Part shown: positions 58,007 to 64,000 of the stretch, piece by piece
How the letters are laid out: each line of letters opens with the position of its first letter
Numbering within the stretch: position 1 is the stretch's first letter
The notes under the pieces: model-generated
What the model saw: the letters and a program-made list of their open reading frames with translations, nothing else
Told to the model about the DNA's origin: nothing
The model's database searches: none
NCBI GenBank assembly: GCA_023014365.1
Contig: JAEBUN010000002.1
Span: forward strand, 62,001-126,000
From: Lepiota brunneoincarnata
Lineage: Eukaryota > Basidiomycota > Agaricomycetes > Agaricales > Agaricaceae
DNA length: 64,000 nucleotides
Direction: 5' to 3'
Made by a program: the position numbers and the translations under genes

Positions 58007-58599
58007 TTTGATTAAGAGGGTGTGGGATTGAACTATGGAGTCTAAGACATACCAGAAACGCGCTAGCTGGTTGCCGCGAGACCGGATTACACTAGTTAAG
58101 GATGACTAGACGTGAGGCAATGGAGCTGAAAGTCAGACCAGACGATGCTTCGCCAGTCTTTGATCAATGTTTACTACTCCGTGCTGCTCCGAAAGGCCCC
58201 TATCCTAATCAACTCCATCAATTCGTTTCCCTTATAAGGACAATGGTACCGCACTCTGAGTTGTACAAGCGAATCCTGATATGAGCGCTGGTGGACTCGG
58301 ACCTTGCAAACAGAAAACTGAGTATGATAAAGTTTCAGTATATCAGATCCTTTTAATACACGTGGAGACGTTGAGCGTTGAGGGCGCTTTATTAGTAGAG
58401 TGGCCGGCGTCTGCCGCTCATGCGCTCATGCTGAGACCGGGTAATAGGCAAGAAAAATCTGAGGAGCGGGTGCCTTACGCCCACACGAAGATGAATGGTT
58501 ACAAATGGATTTTATGCCCTGTTGACAAAACTGTAAAAACATATCGTGTATAGTGCCGCTATCTGAGGGTATCAATCTAGGGTGGTAGTGGTTGGGTAG

Positions 58600-59021
58600 A
58601 TGTCGTTGACAAGGACAGTGCTGCGTGGAGCGAAAATAGAGTGAGGTCAGCTCTGTAGGTGCGAGTGCAGATGTTGCAAGCCCCACCAAGGCTCGAAAAA
58701 TTGCGGAGAACTCACAAGATGTCATCGATCTCATTAATAACTTACCTTCAGCCAGTGATATCAAGCCTACGGAGAGTTTTTCAGCAGTCTCGAGCCCAAG
58801 GGCAGTCGTCAGAAGCTCCTCTCCTAATGAGCTTCTGAGTAGAGATAAAGGTGATCAGGTCAGCCAATTAATCACCTCAGACTTAAGAAAACACTCAAAA
58901 TACCCATACCAGGTCAGCTGGCGATATTGAAATTGTAGAAAATCTGGCCAATGATCTTGCAACAGCAGCCAGTATGATCAGAGCTCAGCTTCAGAATCCT
59001 AAGGCCAGCCGCATTTGGTGA
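58600..59021 (+). CDS. Possible two-exon fragment, unknown
   Basis: A frame at about 58640-58850 reads KARKIAENSQDVIDLINNLP and SFSAVSSPRAVVRSSSPNE, ending at a possible donor. A second at about 58913-59021 reads GDIEIVENLANDLATAASMI and RAQLQNPKASRIW, then a stop. Both look like real helical coding sequence, but the splice phases I tried do not join them cleanly. No family recognised. Confidence 0.3.
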
Positions 59022-59739
59022 AGGTCATTGTTGAGACGCAATATGGGTGGAGACGTTCGTCCAGGATGTCGAGCGCAAGGAGAGCAGCGGCCGGAAACAG
59101 GATACGACATGGGGAGGTGAGGGAGACAAAGTTGCGAGGTGTCGAGTGAGAAACACGATGGGATATCAGACAGGGTTATGGCATGCTGGGAATCCCACAT
59201 AACTGTAGCTAAATTTGGCAGATGGCCTATTGTTCAATTGAACCTATTCCCTCCAGCTCTCATAGCTTACTTGCTCATCGAGAACGATATTTAGCACTGC
59301 CTGTGGGCTTGATATCATTAATCAACTCAGGGCTCAACATTAAGTTCTGTTTGATTACCAGTATCTCCTTAGGTTTGTTCAGTCAATTGTTTTGTAATGT
59401 ACATTTTGATAGAACTGGAATTGTACTCAGGATTGCAAACTCAGATTTACATGTGAATTAGGCTAACGGCACCGGTCCTTACCCTTGTGGAGATTACGGA
59501 ACCCAAATTTTCTTGTTGCTCAAAACATTAGGGGGAGTCAGAGTAGCCGGTTTTGGGCCTGGTTTTGATGTCGATCAAGAGTCCAGTTTCGACGGTCCCA
59601 CACCGTGGGAAGACCGCAGATCGACTTTCATCGTTATACTGACCTTTTAGCTCGTACAACCATTCTGAAAATCCTATCTTGACTCTCGTTCAGGACCCAT
59701 GCAATTGAAATCTCACTACAAGGGCTGGGACGGAGACCC
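59022..59739. other. No gene seen
   Basis: Short frames only. Confidence 0.5.
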
Positions 59740-60049
59740 TACATGTCTCACACCGAGCCAAATAACTTTCAACACAGGGCGAGCGATAATGGCCTTGTTC
59801 TTGGCCACCCACTGTTGATTGAATTCACGTCAATCAGCAGGACTGACTTGCGAGTCTAGAGACCCCAAACATCTCAGGTCCAAAAATTAGGACCAATCAG
59901 TGTGCTGAAACACTGGATAGTCGCTAGTGCACACAGTCGGCTGGGTAACGTATCCCTAAACGAACCCCAACCCTGTGGCTGGTAGTAATAAGCTAGGTGC
60001 GCAGATAAATGAGGATCCAGCCCGATTGTCTATCTGAAACTCTAGCTAA

Positions 60050-60991
60050 TGATTGCGCGTAGATACTGCATCACTTTCCAAATTCATCGGTGCTCCAAGC
60101 AGTCGCAATCTCTTGGACCCACAACAGATGGCATTTAAGGCGTTCAGCTGCTGTGGGGACCAGATTGGAAAAAGTAACCTCGACTCTCTCACGCTCGGGG
60201 CCCCTGCGCGCCTTCCACACAAATTAGCAAATGCCCCGCAAAAAGTTGTGCAAAAAATAGTTGTTTTGAGTGAAAATTTCTTATTTGAATATCAACAGGC
60301 TAACAAAGGGTACGGCTGAACAACTTCTGCGTTTTCACCTATGATGTCATGAGAAATAGCCCAGGCGATAGCACGTGAGGAAAAAGAGTCCAGAGAGAAC
60401 AGAGATGAGGCTGGTGAAGATGAGCAACGGGAAATGATAGAGGGTATGTTGGCACTGTGTGTGCAAAGGGGGAAGGATAAGAAAGCGGCGGAGGGGCGAT
60501 TCATGCAGGCAGCCATGGCACGGCAGGTGGCACACCAGGCGGCACACCAGATGCAACTACTACAGGAGAAAAAGGAACAAGAGCTTCGGGAGGCAGAAGC
60601 AGAACGAGAGCAGCAGGAGCAGCGGAAGGCAGAAGCAAAACGGCTTCGGGGGGCAATACCAAAATGGGTTCCGGAGGCAGCAGCAAAATGGCGGGAGGCA
60701 GAGGCAAAACGGCTTCAAGAGGCAGAAGCAAAACGGCTTCAAGAGGAAGAAGCGAAACGGCTTCGGGAGGAAGAATTAAAACAGCTTGCGCGAAAGAGAG
60801 ATGAAGCAAAGCGGAAGATGATACATCAACAGCTGGAGAAAGAAGAAAAACAGAGGATGCAAAAACGGGCGAGGGAAGCTGAACTGGCGCGGACGAAAGC
60901 AATCGCACAGGTGAGGAAAAGGCTAAGGGAGCGAGAACAGGAAACGAAAATATCGAGGGCCTCGAGCAAGGTCGGGTGTAAGGCCTCCTAG
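60050..60991 (+). CDS. Coiled-coil gene, copy 2
   Basis: An exon at about 60053-60319 (LDPQQMAFKAFSCCGDQIGK and KIVVLSENFLFEYQQANKG) is followed, after a probable intron starting GTACGG, by a coiled-coil frame to the TAG at 60989-60991: EDEQREMIEGMLALCVQRGK, then Gln/Glu/Arg/Lys/Ala heptads (EAEAKRLQEAEAKRLQEEEA) and a basic end (LREREQETKISRAS). The AEAKRLQE repeats come from a 24-27 bp unit. The N-terminal exon of copy 1 (MDIPHEEN) has no counterpart here. Function unknown. Confidence 0.5.
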
Positions 60992-61339
60992 AAGATACAG
61001 CGATGCCGACAATTGTTCGACCCGACTGTGCTGATAGTCCAAGATGATCCTGCCCCCGCACAACCACAATTGATCCCCCCGATTCGGCCGACACTTGGAA
61101 ACCCATTCGGGAGCCCTCACGTGAGGAGGCGACCTAAATAAATCATTGCACCGCTTGCAGTCCCCGACTCCGCTAGAGCTCAATGGGATTCTTGACTATT
61201 CACCAAACGTCACATTTTGTTCAGGCAATTACATAGATAAGTACCTGTATCAGGATCATCACATCATAGGCAAGCTTGGAATCCACCGTAAAACAAAAAA
61301 CAAAATTACCTGAACAGTGCCAGTGTTCTCACTGACCAT

Positions 61340-61460
61340 GGTGACGCCTGTTCATAAATAACCGCAGAGGACACGGCAAATGCATTCGCGAGCTGAGAAA
61401 ACTAGGTCTCCCGTGGATGAGCGTGGGGGGCGGGACGACGTTGGAGAGAGCACTGTAAAG
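61340..61460 (+). pseudogene. Short permease-tail fragment
   Basis: Matches 53180-53290 and 56540-56640: AACCGCAGAGGACACGGCAA, GCGAGCTGAGAAAACTAGGT, GAGCGTGGGGGG. Non-coding remnant within copy 2. Confidence 0.8.
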
Positions 61461-61539
61461 GAGGGAGGTCAGGGCGCCAATCCTCAAAGTGGTAACACAT
61501 GAGTACACCAACTTCCCACCCCGGCACAAGGGGTGCTTG

Positions 61540-62608
61540 CTAGTCTGGCACAGCGGAGTCGCGCCTAGCCTGTTCGGTTTCAATCGCGCCAAGAAAAGCG
61601 CTGACAAGCTCTGCATTTTCTTGATCACCCTGGGATGCTTCCAGATAGCCAAGACGAAACGTCCGATAGAGGGGGTCTTCGGGACGAGGGCGGGGGTAAT
61701 AAGGATCATTGTGGAAGAAAGCTTCCATAAGCCAATGTGCTCGATCTTTCATCTTCGACCACACACGCATCTAAGGAAAAAGAATGGTATTCTGGACATT
61801 TGCATATTGTGAGATAGCGTACCTGGTTGAAATCGATGATGGTCATTGCCACGCCGCTGAAAGAGGCCCCCCCCATAACAAACTCAACATCGCGACCATC
61901 GTATTCACCTAGCCAATGCAAACGACCGAGCATTTCCCCCATGCCGTATGCGATATCCTCTACAGTTGGGTAATCATCATTATTTGCGGCCTCAACCATC
62001 TGGCGATACCTGGAAACATCCAAAGGGAAGTTTGCAGAGTTAAAAAAACGAGTGGGACGCGCATCGAGCACTTTGCCAAAGTAAAGCCGACAGAGAGTGG
62101 GGGTGGGCGCGGTATCCTGGCCGGGTGGATAGAATAGCTTGCGAATTGTGAGCGCTGTCGATAACGGAAGGGGGAGAACTTGATCCATTGCATAAGTAGC
62201 ATTAGAGAGCCGCAAAGCCTTAAAATCATGCTCAGAGACAATGAGGCCTCGGGGCCTTCGGGATTGACTTCCCACCACGGAAGGGCTGCCATGGAAAACG
62301 GAGATGAAGGATCCGGGGTTTGAAGGGTCCAGGTAAGCCAATGGGCGTGGGATTGCAAAGAATGGGTTCGAGTTGCAGACGTCGTACAGGCGGCGAAGTG
62401 CTTCAAACTCATTTTTGAGTTCCGGTGTTCGTTCGGGGGCGAGAACATGCTTGAAAGCTACCGGGCGGCCCGATAATATTGAAACAGTGGCGAAGCTGCC
62501 CCTGCCAATGGGTATAAAGTTCCACTCTGGATTGATATCCTGTGGGCGCATGCAGGGATTGTAATAGGGGCGGACAATCAATCGAGTCGCACGCCCTCGC
62601 CGTGACAT
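61540..62608 (-). CDS. DUF3669-domain protein
   Basis: Exon 1 62608-61823, intron 61771-61822 (52 nt, GTACGC..TTAG), exon 2 61770-61540; 338 residues. Family marks: an N-terminal kinase-like segment FIPIGRGSFATVSILSGRPV and VAFKHVL (a glycine-rich loop and an A-x-K-like Lys), IPRPLAYL, GLHWLGE-like LGRLHWLGEYDGRDVEFVMGG, and the DUF3669 signature TIIDFNQMRVW, restored across the intron, followed by FFHNDPYYPRPRPEDPLY. DUF3669 proteins are fungal and distantly like aminoglycoside phosphotransferase or protein kinase folds; the role is unknown. The first ATG after an upstream stop-free stretch is used (MSRRGRATRL). No break found. Confidence 0.8.
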
Positions 62609-62639
62609 GCCCTTCACGTGTGACCCACAGTTCAGCCAC

Positions 62640-63730
62640 GCATTATCAAAAATGGTGTTACAGCAATAATTACCCGTCCTCTCGCATCCCCGTAGTCGTT
62701 CGCGGGCAAACGGGTGAGCAACAAATGAGTAACCAGGATTTTAGCAAGAAAAGGGCTACATGGCGGAGTGGTGGTGATCGACGGCCCACCCGAGTTCCCA
62801 TTAGCGCGGGACTTGGAAGGCGGACCTGAGCGTTATTATTCAATCATAATGCCGGACATTCCTGGTACTGCTGTCAACCAATAAATAAACCGACACAAGG
62901 CAGGATCAGGCATGCCCAAATACCTTAAGGAGCCTAACTGTTAGTTAGTGTGCCAAAAGGCGTAGAGCGTGTGGGGGCGTTGGACTTGAAGTGGGCGGTG
63001 GTTGCTTCACAATTTATAGCACCAAAACAGCTAGAGGGCTTGCTTCACATCTATGCCCTTTCGCTCTGAAGCATGATCTCCTAGGGCATGCCCACAAATA
63101 TGAAACTCGCCTTCGGGTATCTCGACATCATCCTTTCTGAGATCATTTGATTGCCCTCACCAGGTGGCAGCAGGCAGCGCTCACGCATTTCCATAAACGA
63201 TATGCAACAGATAGGCGCTTACTTATGAGAGGATAGAGGATGAGTAACTATTATTTTGAGTGACAGCTGTGCTTATTCTGAAATGTCGAGATAAGGCACC
63301 TATTGCATTTCCAATTCTGCATCTCGGTGTAAGCCGACAGTATTTAAGAACTAACGCTATGTAAATCGAAGAATCAACGAAGACTGGTAGTTATATTATC
63401 ACTTCTTTGTTGAAATCAGCTCAAGAAGGTGGACAACAACGAAGGTGTGTATCATGAGAGACAACCACGGGGCGACAAGAGGAAGGGAAGGGAGGTAAAC
63501 GGACAAGGTACTGGTAAACTACGGGTGTATATAATCTACCTACAACATGGCCTCCATGAGGCGGTTCAGGGGCATTCCGCCAGTTTGCCGGAATCGCTAA
63601 TTCCAACATTCTTTACCTCTTACGAATAGTATCTCGAGTCCCTCGTATCTTCGTGTCCTCTCAGAAATCGTTCCTACTCTTCTTTTTCAGTGAGGTTGCT
63701 CACCGTAACCTTTCACTTCGGCCCAAAAGC
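62640..63730. other. No supported gene
   Basis: Upstream region of the DUF3669 gene, then sequence without motifs. Confidence 0.5.
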
Positions 63731-63734
63731 TTAC

Positions 63735-64000
63735 TTATCGGGGCTATTGCAGTGCCTTCGGCACTCATGTCAGTATTATTGTCCTCCTCTTCCCGTAAAA
63801 TCAACACATCAGAAGCTCCAACAATATGGCCGCGTTTCACGGCTACACTACGCTGCTCTCTCTACTTATTAAAGCCGAATTCCATGACCAGTATTTACGC
63901 AGTCGGGGTCTTCTCAGCGCTCTGCGCCTTTCTGGATCTTCTCTTCACGCAAATGCTATTGCAGACCCGTTCCTAATATAACTGCAGAGGATGTGCACAA
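63735..64000 (+). pseudogene. Third permease-tail fragment, runs off the edge
   Basis: Aligns with 52945-53210 of the permease gene (GGGGCTATTGCAGTGCC, CACATCAGAAGCTCCAA, ACGCAGTCGGGGTCTTCTC, CGTTCCTAATATAACTGCAG), with small indels. The copy continues past the window. Confidence 0.8.

Larger units (their letters stand above)
59740..61935. repeat. Segmental duplication, copy 2
   Basis: Right-hand copy of the module at 54345-56955. The join after GGTGACGCC at about 61346 skips the permease-derived block of copy 1. It runs into the whole DUF3669 gene, so this side is closer to the source for that gene. Confidence 0.85.

Noticed and set aside
60501..61106. Minus-strand 201-codon frame rich in Leu/Pro
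   Set aside because: Reverse of the Glu/Lys/Ala coiled-coil frame on the plus strand; no motif.

Overview
The window is fungal. Genes are split by many short GT-AG introns (about 38-65 nt). The recognisable families (lunapark, PTR2-type peptide transporter, fungal amino acid permeases, two-finger GATA factor, DUF3669, WW-domain membrane protein, chromodomain Ty3/gypsy element) fit a basidiomycete of the class Agaricomycetes. A Rhizoctonia/Ceratobasidiaceae-like fungus is my best guess, not a proof. I saw no tRNA, rRNA, CRISPR array or telomere.

Region 1 (1-21.7 kb) is a transposon graveyard, AT-rich and almost free of CpG. It holds two loci of an 88-bp tandem repeat, three Tc1-type DNA transposons, a minus-strand chromodomain Ty3/gypsy element broken by other elements, a LINE 3' fragment, and solo LTRs of four families, most with readable 5-bp target duplications. 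Removing the solo LTRs restores the gypsy reading frames at several junctions. Comparing two copies of one LTR shows CpG to TpG/CpA decay directly. Between 4.2 and 8.1 kb lie three or four decayed copies of a small domain (W-W/Y-I/V-I/V ... G) with an intron at a conserved place. I cannot assign it firmly; it is the best candidate for something undescribed.

Region 2 (21.7-53.3 kb) is normal gene space with abundant CpG. In order: LAMTOR1/Ego1-like protein (-), two-finger GATA factor (-), lunapark LNP1 (+), a P-loop nucleotide kinase-like protein with an 11-nt micro-exon that carries the Walker A motif (+), a WW-domain membrane protein (+), a PTR2/POT peptide transporter (-), two tandem paralogues of a multi-pass membrane protein (+), a mucin-like single-pass protein (-), and two amino acid permeases of different subfamilies transcribed divergently (- and +). 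Several genes carry single-base frame breaks inside otherwise well-conserved reading frames, which suggests either assembly indels or very recent decay.

Region 3 (53.3-64 kb) is a local duplication zone. A module of a coiled-coil gene, a fragment of the neighbouring permease tail and a DUF3669 gene occurs twice (about 54.3-56.95 kb and 59.7-61.9 kb), with a 15-bp repeat expansion in copy 1 and an internal deletion in copy 2. A third permease-tail fragment runs off the right edge, and a broken GMC oxidoreductase lies between the copies. Only the right-hand DUF3669 gene looks whole.
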